Shown: one piece after another, positions 18,262 through 26,484 of the stretch
How positions within the stretch are numbered: the stretch's first letter is position 1
How the letters are laid out: each line of letters opens with the position of its first letter
Assembly (NCBI GenBank): GCA_020051155.1
Contig: JAGVJK010000017.1
Coordinates: 1-64,000 of the forward strand
Source: Gammaproteobacteria bacterium
GTDB taxonomy: Bacteria > Pseudomonadota > Gammaproteobacteria > UBA1113
DNA length: 64,000 nucleotides
Direction of reading: 5' to 3'
Made by a program: the position numbers and the translations under genes
The notes under the pieces: generated by a model
Database searches by the model: none
Told to the model about the DNA's origin: nothing
What the model saw: the letters and a program-made list of their open reading frames with translations, nothing else

Positions 18262-18371
18262 ATTTTGGTAAAAGCCACAGTATTTTTCTTCACCATTGGA
18301 ACAGACTGACAGAGAGTATTGGTTTATTTTGTGCTAAAGCGGTCAATATTAATTTGGAGATAGAATAGACG

Positions 18372-19259
18372 TTATAAGGGAGTATGTTGAATAAACAATG
18401 CCGTAGCTAACTTTTCAATAAGTAACGCGGTGCGATGATCGATATCATGCTCGGGATTAAACTCCGCAATTTCTGCCCCGATGAGTCGTGGGTCTCCGCA
18501 GATAGTTTGCAGTGTTTCAATGAGGTCTTCGCTGTTTAAACCATGTGGTTCAGGACTGCCGACGCCAGGCGCTTCGAGAGGATCGATGGCATCTAGATCA
18601 ATAGAGATTCCATAGTTTTGGGTACCGTGAGTAACAATCTGATGAGCCTCTTGAAATACAGCGGCGAGTCCGCGCTCTTCCACTTCTTCCATAAAAAAAA
18701 TACGGACATTGAGTGATTGCAATAATGCCGCTTCGCCGGCTTCAAAACTACGAACGCCGATTAAACAAACATGATGTGGTTGTAGTTTCGGAGTAGGTGT
18801 CATGAGATGAGTTAACGCCTCATTACCATATCCTAGTAAACATGCCAGAGGCATACCATGCAAATTGCCGCTGACAGTTGTTTGTGGTGTATGTGAATCC
18901 ATGTGAGCATCAAACCAAATGAGACCTAAAGGTCCTTGTTTTTCTATCGCAGCGAAGACACCACTCCAAGTGCCAATAGCGCAAGTATGATCGCCGCCAA
19001 TGGTTAGAAATGGCTGATGCTCCCGATAAAGTTGTTCGGTTTGTTGTGCGAGCTGTTGGCAAAGCGCGGCAATGCGTGAGTTAACGTCTTTATCAAGTTT
19101 GTGAGACAACGATAGTTTGTCGATGATCGTGCGCCAATGGAAAGAAGGTTGCGAGATTAATAGAGATTGTTGTAATGAGTATGGACCTGCTGCGCAGCCA
19201 TGATCTCCTGCACCATCACCCCATGCAGCGCCTAATATCTGAAGAGATTTCTTTTCCAT
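18372..19259 (-). CDS. rocF: Arginase
   Basis: A 295-residue ureohydrolase that splits arginine to ornithine and urea. The di-manganese site is complete: GGDHT (His91), WFDAHMDSHT (Asp117, His119, Asp121) and SIDLDAIDPLEAPGVGSPEP (Asp221, Asp223). The EFNP motif near the end and the SPEPHG loop favour arginase over agmatinase. A purine-rich GGGGAGGAGAGG stretch lies before the ATG. The next gene upstream (methyltransferase) is 48 nt away on the same strand, so the two may be co-transcribed. In intracellular bacteria arginase can affect host arginine and nitric oxide; that is speculation here. Confidence 0.9.
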   Translation of the reverse strand: MEKKSLQILGAAWGDGAGDHGCAAGPYSLQQSLLISQPSFHWRTIIDKLSLSHKLDKDVNSRIAALCQQLAQQTEQLYREHQPFLTIGGDHTCAIGTWSGVFAAIEKQGPLGLIWFDAHMDSHTPQTTVSGNLHGMPLACLLGYGNEALTHLMTPTPKLQPHHVCLIGVRSFEAGEAALLQSLNVRIFFMEEVEERGLAAVFQEAHQIVTHGTQNYGISIDLDAIDPLEAPGVGSPEPHGLNSEDLIETLQTICGDPRLIGAEIAEFNPEHDIDHRTALLIEKLATALFIQHTPL

Positions 19260-19307
19260 CAGTATGATCCTCTCCTCCCCTTTCCTTCAATACTAGTTCA
19301 TTTTGAG

Positions 19308-20039
19308 CTAATCGGTGGGGTGCATGGAAAAGATTTCTACTCTAGCCGGAGGAATATTGAGCCAGACAATGAAGGATTTTTTTAATTGATAATGACTTGG
19401 ATAATAGTGATCTTGAGTTCTTAAATCATAAGTAAATTGTATGTATTGTCCTTGCGGCGATAATACTTTTGAAATTTGTGAAAAAATAGCTTGACGGGTT
19501 TCTTTAGGAATTGAACGCAGCGGTAAGCTAGAGACAATCATCTCTACAGAACGTTCTTCACGTTGCAACAAATCTGATAGAAGCGCTGCATCGCCCTCAA
19601 GAATATTAATTTCTGGAAAATGTTCACGTAAGTTTTTGGCAAGAGACGGCGCGTATTCTACAGCAATCATTTTTTGTGGTGGGATGCCTGTTGCTAATAA
19701 CGCTTTTGTAATGGCACCGGTACCGGCTCCTAACTCTACTAAAATACTCTGTTCGGATAAATGCACGTGAGAAGCAATGGTTTGAGCTAAATATTTAGAG
19801 CTAGGTAATACAGCACCTGTAGAGCGTGGATTTAACACCACCACTTTCAAAAAAGTAAAAATACTTTCGCCTTGCTGAAGATTTTTCTGGATAGCGTGTT
19901 TCACGCCTTGTAAGTAATTATTTTTAGGATAGATCAATAGCCAGAGGCTTTCTATTCGAAGCCACAGATAGTGCATGATGGACAAAACATAGTGTCGGCA
20001 TCGGTTTATTAATTTGTTATTTTTAAGTTGCGCAAGCAT
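19308..20039 (-). CDS. SAM-dependent methyltransferase, phospholipid N-methyltransferase (PmtA)-like
   Basis: A 243-residue class I methyltransferase. The N-terminus has an amphipathic/basic stretch followed by FLKVVVLNPRSTGAVLPSS, typical of PmtA and related rRNA-dimethylase-like enzymes. The SAM-binding motif is VELGAGTGAITKAL, followed by the acidic end of strand 2 (AVEYAP) and then LEGDAALL and IVSSLPLRSIP. PmtA methylates phosphatidylethanolamine toward phosphatidylcholine at the inner membrane. The late motif FTYDLRTQDHYY fits this family, but a different substrate cannot be excluded. The ribosome site is weak, and an internal start is possible. Confidence 0.7.
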   Translation of the reverse strand: MLAQLKNNKLINRCRHYVLSIMHYLWLRIESLWLLIYPKNNYLQGVKHAIQKNLQQGESIFTFLKVVVLNPRSTGAVLPSSKYLAQTIASHVHLSEQSILVELGAGTGAITKALLATGIPPQKMIAVEYAPSLAKNLREHFPEINILEGDAALLSDLLQREERSVEMIVSSLPLRSIPKETRQAIFSQISKVLSPQGQYIQFTYDLRTQDHYYPSHYQLKKSFIVWLNIPPARVEIFSMHPTD

Positions 20040-20169
20040 GGTTCATCATTTTTCACATAAAATAGCGGTTAGTCTAACATAAAATGGAGATTGTAGATAA
20101 TACGGATTGATTTTTGTTATTCTCTATCGATATACTGCTCCCTCCAAACTTTTAGGAAGGTTTTTTATC

Positions 20170-21417
20170 ATGTTTGCTAACAAGAAGGCTCTAACAGGCT
20201 GGGTATTGCTGCCCTTGTTTTTTGTTTTGATCATTGATGCCATGGGAATGGCCATTGTTTTGCCAATTATTGGACCACTCTTTATGGATCAGGTTAACGG
20301 CATGTTGGCTGCGGGTGCCTCTCAAGAACTACGAATGTGGTGTTATGGCTTAACCTTGACGGTATTTTTTCTGTTAATGTTTATAGGTGCGCCATTTTTA
20401 GGGGATTTGTCGGATAAGTACGGTCGACGAAAAATTATTCTTCTTTGTTTATTGCTCACCTCCCTTAGCTATATCTTATGCGCCATCTCTATTGGTTTGA
20501 AAAGTGTTTTCTTATTATTGTTTGGACGAGCACTCGCAGGTTTTATGGCGGGCAGTCAACCTATTGCGCAGGCGGCAATTATCGATGTGAGCGCACCAGA
20601 GGATAAAGCTAAAAATATCGGAACCATTACCATGGCAAGTTGTCTTGGCTTTGTTGTGGGTCCGTTGTTAGGTGGGTTTTTCTCAAAAAATTCCCTTGGT
20701 ATTAGCTGGATGACCTACAGCACAGGCTTTTATATCGCAGCATGTTTAGCTTTTATTAATGGTGTGTTTGTCTGGTTGAGTTTTAAAGAAACCAGCGAAG
20801 TACGTGCAGCAGTCACAGTGCAATGGAATAAAGGGTTAACCCTCCTATTGGGCGCGTTTAAAAATAAAAATTTACGCGTGCTATCCTTGGTTTTTGGGCT
20901 TAGTCAGTTGGCCTGGGGATTATACTTTCAGTTTGTATCTATCTTCTTTATTTCCATCTATCACTATAGCTCAATGATGATCGGTCTTTTCATTGCCAGC
21001 ATGGGTGTTATTTTTGGATTGACGCTAACGGTATTTCTGCGATTTTTTATGAGATTTTTTTCTGTTCGCACCTTAGCATGGAGCTCTTTATTAATGATGA
21101 GCGCTGGCTTGTTACTTAATATTTTGTTTCATCAAGAATGGTTATTGTGGGCTACTCTACTACCAATTATTTTGGGGGTTGGTGTTAGCTATGCAACCTT
21201 GCTTACGCTGTATTCTGATCTCGTGCCTGCAGATAAGCAAGGTTGGGTGATGGGCGTTAGTTCTTCCATTGCAGCGATTTCGTGGATCATTGGCGGATTA
21301 ATTACGGGGATGGTAGGGATACGTTTTATTGGGTTGCCCTTTGTGATCACTAGCGGAAGTGCTTTTATAGGATTTTGTCTGTTATTTAGAAGTCGGCATC
21401 AGTATAAGAAGCATTAG
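20170..21417 (+). CDS. MFS transporter, 12 membrane segments (drug/metabolite efflux type)
   Basis: A 415-residue inner-membrane carrier. I start it at the ATG at 20170 (MFANKKALTGWVLLPLFFV), which has AGGAAGG at good spacing, rather than at 20107. Signature parts include VLPIIGPLFMDQV in helix 1, the loop motif GDLSDKYGRRKIILLC (motif A of the TetA/drug efflux group) and GRALAGFMAGSQPIAQA in helix 4, then GFVVGPLLGGFF (motif C of antiporters) in helix 5. Motif C suggests export by proton antiport. The substrate cannot be told. It is divergent from the methyltransferase gene. Confidence 0.85.
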   Translation: MFANKKALTGWVLLPLFFVLIIDAMGMAIVLPIIGPLFMDQVNGMLAAGASQELRMWCYGLTLTVFFLLMFIGAPFLGDLSDKYGRRKIILLCLLLTSLSYILCAISIGLKSVFLLLFGRALAGFMAGSQPIAQAAIIDVSAPEDKAKNIGTITMASCLGFVVGPLLGGFFSKNSLGISWMTYSTGFYIAACLAFINGVFVWLSFKETSEVRAAVTVQWNKGLTLLLGAFKNKNLRVLSLVFGLSQLAWGLYFQFVSIFFISIYHYSSMMIGLFIASMGVIFGLTLTVFLRFFMRFFSVRTLAWSSLLMMSAGLLLNILFHQEWLLWATLLPIILGVGVSYATLLTLYSDLVPADKQGWVMGVSSSIAAISWIIGGLITGMVGIRFIGLPFVITSGSAFIGFCLLFRSRHQYKKH

Positions 21418-21464
21418 GGTTTGCTCTTTGGAGAGAATATTTCGAGTCGATGTTGATTAGGACG

Positions 21465-21650
21465 CTCTTCGTCGAGCGCACAATGCAAGCGGTGTCAGGT
21501 ATCTTTGCAGAGAGCAAAAATGCGAGAAACCTTTTTATGTTGCAGATGTCGCTTCACACACGCTGTCATCCCCGCGCAGGCGGGGACCCATTTTTATAGA
21601 AAGCTCGGAGCGCGTGTAAAAATGGGTTCCCGCCTGCGCGGGAATGACAG
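21465..21650. repeat. Dispersed repeat ending in a long TCATCCCCGCG-type palindrome
   Basis: CTGTCATCCCCGCGCAGGCG begins a left arm (21563-21598) that pairs with the right arm (21617-21650, ending CGCGGGAATGACAG). The arms extend through ACCCATTTTTA and TAAAAATGGGT. It lies between convergent MFS and malic-enzyme genes, 52 nt after the latter. The preceding part has CTCTTCGTCGAGCGC and GGTGTCAGG, which recur inverted near 54117-54155. The stretch GAGAAACCTTTTTATGTT recurs near 53550 before a second palindrome. The whole gap (21418-21701) thus seems built from repeat pieces. Confidence 0.7.
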
Positions 21651-21701
21651 ATGAATTTTGCGCAAAGAGGAGTGCTAAACGCTACTCCTAAGATCTGCTT
21701 T

Positions 21702-23102
21702 TTATTTCCTTGCGACGCCGGTAGCTCTTGCAGCCGCGATAACTGCTTCGGCAACGGCGGGTGCAATGTTATTATCGAATACGCTCGGAATAATATAATC
21801 CGGTGACAATGCTTTCTCATCGATAACATTGGCAATGGCAATGGCTGCAGCTAATTTCATCTCTTCGTTAATATCACTCGCCATACAATCTAATGCACCG
21901 CGAAAAATACCAGGAAATGCGAGGACATTGTTAATTTGATTGGGGTAATCACTGCGCCCTGTTGCCATAATCGCTACATAAGGACGTGCTAATTCTGGCA
22001 TGATTTCAGGTGTCGGATTAGCCATCGCAAATACGATAGGATCTTTTTTCATTTGCTTTAAATCCTCTACCTTTAACGTGTTAGGGCCGGATAACCCTAC
22101 AAACACATCGGCATCCACCAAGGCATCTTTGAGAGTGCCTTGAAGATTACGAGGATTGGTTAACTCAGCATATTCTTGTTTGGTAGCATCTAATCCTGGC
22201 CGACCACGATAGATAATACCTTGGCGATCACAACCAATAATATCGCGTACACCATAAGCTAATAACATTTTGGTACAAGCAATGCCAGCGGCACCTACTC
22301 CGCTAAAGACGATGGCCAAATCTTCAGGGCGTTTTTTCACAATTTTTAAAGCATTAATGAACGCAGCTGTTAACACAACAGCGGTGCCATGTTGATCATC
22401 ATGAAAAACCGGAATGTCTAATTCTTCTTTTAATCGGCGTTCGATTTCAAAGCAGCGCGGTGCGGAAATATCTTCTAAGTTAATGCCACCAAAACCTGGC
22501 GAAATATATTTAACAGCTTTGATCACTTCTTCAGTATCTTTAGTATCTAAACAGATGGGGAATGCATCAACGCCAGCGATATCTTTAAACAACATAGCTT
22601 TCCCTTCCATCACGGGCATAGCTGCTCGTGGACCGATATCACCTAATCCTAAAACAGCTGTACCATCACTCACGATGGCAACGGTATTGCGTTTGATTGT
22701 TAAGTTATAGGCATCTTCAGGGTTATTTTTAATAGCTTCACAAATGCGTGCAACACCGGGTGTATACGCCATAGAAAGATCATCGCGATTTTTAATAGGA
22801 TTTTTGCTAGTCACTTGGATTTTTCCACCCAAATGATATAAGAAAGTGCGATCGGAGACGTGAACTACTTTAATATCTTTTACCGCATTAAGTGCATCTA
22901 CCACTCGTTGCGCATGATCTGAGTCTTGGGTATTGAGCGTCAAGTCGCGCACGATGATATCATCTTTAACACGAATAATATCAATGGCACCAATGTTCGC
23001 TTCCTGTTTAGCAATGGTGGACATTGCTTCTGACAATATGCCGGGATGATTGACCAGCTCTAGTCGAACAATAATGGAATTACTAGCACCTAAAGATGAC
23101 AT
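21702..23102 (-). CDS. NAD(P)-dependent malic enzyme with N-terminal ACT domain
   Basis: A 466-residue enzyme converting malate to pyruvate and CO2. I choose the ATG at 23102 (MSSLGASNSIIVRLEL), with GAGG 8 nt upstream, because the ATG at 23138 lies inside the upstream gene. Residues 1-75 are an ACT regulatory domain (HPGILSEAMSTIAKQEANIG). The malic-enzyme part follows, with DLSMAYTPGVARICEAI, GLGDIGPRAAMPVMEGKAML, the metal site FHDDQHGTAVV and the Rossmann motif FSGVGAAGIA. It is a short bacterial form, without the phosphotransacetylase-like extension. The ACT domain suggests allosteric control by a small ligand. Confidence 0.93.
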   Translation of the reverse strand: MSSLGASNSIIVRLELVNHPGILSEAMSTIAKQEANIGAIDIIRVKDDIIVRDLTLNTQDSDHAQRVVDALNAVKDIKVVHVSDRTFLYHLGGKIQVTSKNPIKNRDDLSMAYTPGVARICEAIKNNPEDAYNLTIKRNTVAIVSDGTAVLGLGDIGPRAAMPVMEGKAMLFKDIAGVDAFPICLDTKDTEEVIKAVKYISPGFGGINLEDISAPRCFEIERRLKEELDIPVFHDDQHGTAVVLTAAFINALKIVKKRPEDLAIVFSGVGAAGIACTKMLLAYGVRDIIGCDRQGIIYRGRPGLDATKQEYAELTNPRNLQGTLKDALVDADVFVGLSGPNTLKVEDLKQMKKDPIVFAMANPTPEIMPELARPYVAIMATGRSDYPNQINNVLAFPGIFRGALDCMASDINEEMKLAAAIAIANVIDEKALSPDYIIPSVFDNNIAPAVAEAVIAAARATGVARK

Positions 23103-23124
23103 ATATGTTGCCTCACTATAAAAA

Positions 23125-23802
23125 TTAAGCCCAATCAAAGTAATGACGAATACCTACGCCAACAGCCGTGGATCCAGAATTGCTGGAATCATAGATACCG
23201 AATACGCCAGAACGATGATGCAATCGATAGAAAATTTGCCAATCAGGACGGCTAGGTAAGGAAGCAGTTGCTTCAAACATCAGATAATTTTCTAAACGCC
23301 GCCCATTTATGGATACATTATGATCACGCTTTTCCAACAATGGGATGCTGGTAGCATAAGAGACTCCTTCCCCAAAGGCAAGCGTCGTTGTTAGATAATG
23401 GTTCCAAGGAAAGTTAATCCAGCGCAGGTTGAAATAAGGGGTAAATTCATAGATAGGCCCGACGGGATCATCCTGATAAGTCACATTGGCATTTACCTCA
23501 AATTTAGCGTTAATGGCGCCAAAAAATTGGTTTAAGGGATTTGCTGGTGCCAAGCGATAATTGAGTTCCGCCGCATAGAGGGCAGTATTCTGGAACTTAT
23601 ACTGAAAGCGTAATAGTTGATTCAGCAAATCGTCATTGATTCTGCCGTAATAGGCGGCAACGCCCCACAGCCCCTGCTCGGGTTGAGGTTGGTAAATCAT
23701 TTGCTGTTGCGGCGTCATGGATGCGGGTTTAGGCTCAGCCACTGCGAGCCCAAGTAGCGCTGCTATGAATATAAAAGCATATTGTATTATTCGGAGTGAC
23801 AT
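23125..23802 (-). CDS. Outer-membrane beta-barrel protein, possibly PagL/acyloxyacyl-hydrolase-like
   Basis: A 225-residue protein with a signal peptide (IIQYAFIFIAALLGLAVA, cut before EPKP). The rest has the alternating aromatic/polar pattern of a small barrel (ALYAAELNYRLAP, YEFTPYFNLRWINFPW, HYLTTTLAFGEGVSYA) and ends in an aromatic strand (VGVGIRHYFDW). The segment FYRLHHRSGVFGIYDSS resembles the His-x-Ser active region of lipid A deacylases (PagL family), but the match is partial and I cannot confirm the Glu. If right, it would trim lipid A. It lies 22 nt before malic enzyme on the same strand, probably by chance. Confidence 0.6.
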   Translation of the reverse strand: MSLRIIQYAFIFIAALLGLAVAEPKPASMTPQQQMIYQPQPEQGLWGVAAYYGRINDDLLNQLLRFQYKFQNTALYAAELNYRLAPANPLNQFFGAINAKFEVNANVTYQDDPVGPIYEFTPYFNLRWINFPWNHYLTTTLAFGEGVSYATSIPLLEKRDHNVSINGRRLENYLMFEATASLPSRPDWQIFYRLHHRSGVFGIYDSSNSGSTAVGVGIRHYFDWA

Positions 23803-23895
23803 TCTTTGTTTGAGCTGTATTTAAAGAGGTAGGATTGTAATCACTTTGCAGGGGCAGCGCAAGGGAGTTTCTCTCTGTAGGAGAAGAAAATTGAC

Positions 23896-24813
23896 TTAAA
23901 AATCATCACTTTTTTGAAAGTTTTCTTCGCTTTGTTTATTGAGCAAAATAATGCTAATTCGGCGATTGGAAGGGTCTAAGGGATTTGCTTTGTTTTCGGG
24001 GACGGTATCTGCCAGGCCAGCAATTCGTAAAATTTTCTTTTCTGATAATCCATTGGCAATTAAAGCGCGACGGGTACTGTTAGCGCGCTCAGCAGATAAT
24101 TCCCAGTTACTATACCCCGCTTCATTACCGCCATAATTAGCAGCGTCGGTATGCCCTGAAATCAAGAGCCGATTGGAGACCTTTTGCAGCTGTGGTGCAA
24201 GCTTGGATAGGATCAGTAATGCATTGGGTTCCAGAGTCGTGCTGCCAAGGGCAAACATAGGTCTATTATCCAGATCAACAATTTCAATGCGCAATCCGTT
24301 TTTTAATAAATCGACTTTAATTTGGTCTTTGTGTTTGTACAACTGAGGGTCTTGAGCGATTTGTTTTTCTAATTGCTTTTTAAGTTTCAACAAATCTTCT
24401 TTGTCTTGTAAGATGACCAATTTGTTAATGGTTTGTGCACCGGAAGCCGTTTGCGGTTTTAAGGGTACAGCCACAGTATTTGTTTTTGTTTGTTGAGTTT
24501 TTTGGTCACCCGCATTTTGTGGCTCTTTCATATCTTGTGGTGCATTGGCCGTGGTGCCTGCAGTGGCAGCTTTGGTTTTTTCCCCTGTACTTTTATTTTG
24601 AATGAAATAGTCACTCATAGGTTTATTAAAATAGTCGGCGATGCCTTCTAACTGATATTTATTTAAAGAGCTTAATAACCACAGCAAGAGAAAAAATGCC
24701 ATCATAGCTGTTACGAAATCAGCGTAAGCAATTTTCCAAGAGCCACCATGATGACCGCCGTGAACTTTTTTTATTTTTTTAACAATGATGATGGGTTTTT
24801 CTTTGTCCGTCAT
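23896..24813 (-). CDS. motB: Flagellar stator protein MotB
   Basis: A 305-residue protein. The N-terminus is cytoplasmic and basic. The single membrane helix (AYADFVTAMMAFFLLLWLL) carries Asp32, the proton-binding residue of the stator. A Thr/Gln/Lys-rich linker (about 65-130) leads to the OmpA-like peptidoglycan-binding domain (about 175-295), seen as PMFALGSTTLEPNA, LLISGHTDAANYGG, ELSAERANSTRRAL and DPSNRRISI. It is 7 nt downstream of motA. With MotA it forms the proton channel that drives flagellar rotation. It looks functional, so the organism, or a recent ancestor, swims. Confidence 0.95.
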   Translation of the reverse strand: MTDKEKPIIIVKKIKKVHGGHHGGSWKIAYADFVTAMMAFFLLLWLLSSLNKYQLEGIADYFNKPMSDYFIQNKSTGEKTKAATAGTTANAPQDMKEPQNAGDQKTQQTKTNTVAVPLKPQTASGAQTINKLVILQDKEDLLKLKKQLEKQIAQDPQLYKHKDQIKVDLLKNGLRIEIVDLDNRPMFALGSTTLEPNALLILSKLAPQLQKVSNRLLISGHTDAANYGGNEAGYSNWELSAERANSTRRALIANGLSEKKILRIAGLADTVPENKANPLDPSNRRISIILLNKQSEENFQKSDDF

Positions 24814-24820
24814 AATGCAC

Positions 24821-25681
24821 TTATTTTGCTTTTAATTCTTTAACCATGTCTTCCAACACGGCATTTGTAGGTTTTTCCGCTGAGAATAATACTTTTCTTC
24901 CGAATTCTAGAGCAACACTGGGGGCGCAATTATTGATGGATGCTAATAAAATAACTTTGATACATTGCAACGCTTTGGTTGATGCGGTAAGGCGCTGTTC
25001 CAACATGGTGGCCACAGGTGCGATAAAACCATAGCCTAATAAGATCCCTAGAAAAGTTCCCACCAAGGCTTTCGCGACGAGCTCACCTAATTGAGCAGGT
25101 GGTAAGCCGACAGAAGCCATGGTGTGTACCACACCCATCACGGCAGCTACAATCCCGAAGGCTGGCATGGCATCAGCAACTTTGGTGATCGCACTAATAA
25201 TACTTTCCCCTTCATGATGGTGAGTCTCAATGTCATTATCCATGAGATTTTCCATTTGGAAAAAATCAGCCAAGCCCGTGACCATCAGCCGCAAATAATC
25301 TTGCATAAACTCTATAGCATGGTGATCTTTCAGTACCAATGGAAATTGCGAAAAGATAGGGCTTTGCTGAGGATCATTAATATCGGCTTCAATAGTAATA
25401 ATGCCTTCGCGTTTAATTTTGTTGGCGATGAGGAATAATAAAGATAATAATTCGCGATAAAAGTCTTTGTTATAGGGACTGCTTTTTAAAACACTGAAGC
25501 CAGATTTGACGACAGCCTTAATGGTTTTCATGTTGTTACTGGCAAGAAAGGTGCCTGCTGCAGCACCGCCGATCATCAATAATTCTAACGGTTGAATTAA
25601 GGCTGCTATATGACCGCCCGAGAGAACGAAACCGCCAAAGACCGCACCTAAGATGATGATATAACCAACAATCACTAACAT
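24821..25681 (-). CDS. motA: Flagellar stator protein MotA
   Basis: A 286-residue inner-membrane protein with four helices (VIVGYIIILGAVFGGFVLSG; LELLMIGGAAAGTFLAS; AMPAFGIVAAVMGVVHTMAS; LVGTFLGILLGYGFIAPVA). The conserved prolines after helices 3 and 4 (DAMPAFG and FIAPVA) match those that couple proton flow to torque. The cytoplasmic loop carries the charged rotor-contact region (TIEADINDPQQSPIF). It is the first gene of motA-motB on the minus strand. No clear sigma-28 promoter was seen upstream. Confidence 0.95.
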   Translation of the reverse strand: MLVIVGYIIILGAVFGGFVLSGGHIAALIQPLELLMIGGAAAGTFLASNNMKTIKAVVKSGFSVLKSSPYNKDFYRELLSLLFLIANKIKREGIITIEADINDPQQSPIFSQFPLVLKDHHAIEFMQDYLRLMVTGLADFFQMENLMDNDIETHHHEGESIISAITKVADAMPAFGIVAAVMGVVHTMASVGLPPAQLGELVAKALVGTFLGILLGYGFIAPVATMLEQRLTASTKALQCIKVILLASINNCAPSVALEFGRKVLFSAEKPTNAVLEDMVKELKAK

Positions 25682-25729
25682 AGAAAATCCATTTTCAATT
25701 TGTTAAGAAAACTATAGCAGCAGTTATCC

Positions 25730-26398
25730 TTAAATGGAACCGTCGCTAGCGTCTGTTTCTTTGCTGTAGTATTTCACGCCAATCTTGATTGGTTTTCGGC
25801 CACTCCCTATGCGCCATTGATTTGTGTCCCGCAAAGAGTAAGCGCAACCGCAGTATTCTTGCTGATAAAACTCTTCACGCTTTGAAATTTCGATCATACG
25901 CTGTGAACCACCGTGTTTTCGCCAATTATATGTCCAATAAATCATTCCGGGATAAGGCTCGGCTGCTCGCAAGCCACAATCATTTATTTGGTCCATATCC
26001 TTCCAGCGGGAAATCCCAAGAGAGCTGCAAATGACATTAAACCCATGTTCATGAGCATATAACGCAGTACGCTGAAAACGCATATCAAAGCACATAGTGC
26101 AACGGATGCCGCGTTCGGGCTCTAGCTCCATCCCCTTAGCGCGAGCAAACCAATTGTCGACGTCATAATCAACATCAATAAAAGGGATATTATGTTTCTC
26201 GGCAAAACGGATATTTTCATCCTTGCGAATTTCATATTCCCGTCGTGGATGAATATTGGGGTTGTAAAAAAAGATCGTAAAATCAATCTTAGACTCCACT
26301 AACCGCTCCATGACTTCGCCGCTACAGGGGGCGCAACAGGAGTGCAATAATAGATTGTTTTCATCATTTGGCAGCGTTAAAAGCGGTAGCTGAGGCAT
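25730..26398 (-). CDS. queH: Epoxyqueuosine reductase QueH
   Basis: A 222-residue enzyme of the QueH (DUF208) family, which carries out the last step of queuosine synthesis for tRNA without cobalamin and replaces QueG. The cysteine pattern for the iron-sulphur cluster and metal is intact: [11 protein letters not shown] (Cys21, Cys22, Cys25), [12 protein letters not shown] (Cys100, Cys103) and EYCGCAYS (Cys183, Cys185). Other family signs are [16 protein letters not shown] and [10 protein letters not shown]. It lies 48 nt before motA on the same strand, with no functional link expected. Confidence 0.93.
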   Translation of the reverse strand: MPQLPLLTLPNDENNLLLHSCCAPCSGEVMERLVESKIDFTIFFYNPNIHPRREYEIRKDENIRFAEKHNIPFIDVDYDVDNWFARAKGMELEPERGIRCTMCFDMRFQRTALYAHEHGFNVICSSLGISRWKDMDQINDCGLRAAEPYPGMIYWTYNWRKHGGSQRMIEISKREEFYQQEYCGCAYSLRDTNQWRIGSGRKPIKIGVKYYSKETDASDGSI

Positions 26399-26484
26399 TG
26401 GTTCTCTCGATGTTTACTGAATTTATAATTGCTGGTATTGTATCGAACCAGGAATAACATCTCAATCCCAAAGGAATTTACCCT

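Noticed and set aside
25682..25760. A sigma-28 (FliA) promoter before motA
   Set aside because: No TAAA...GCCGATAA match at suitable spacing was found.
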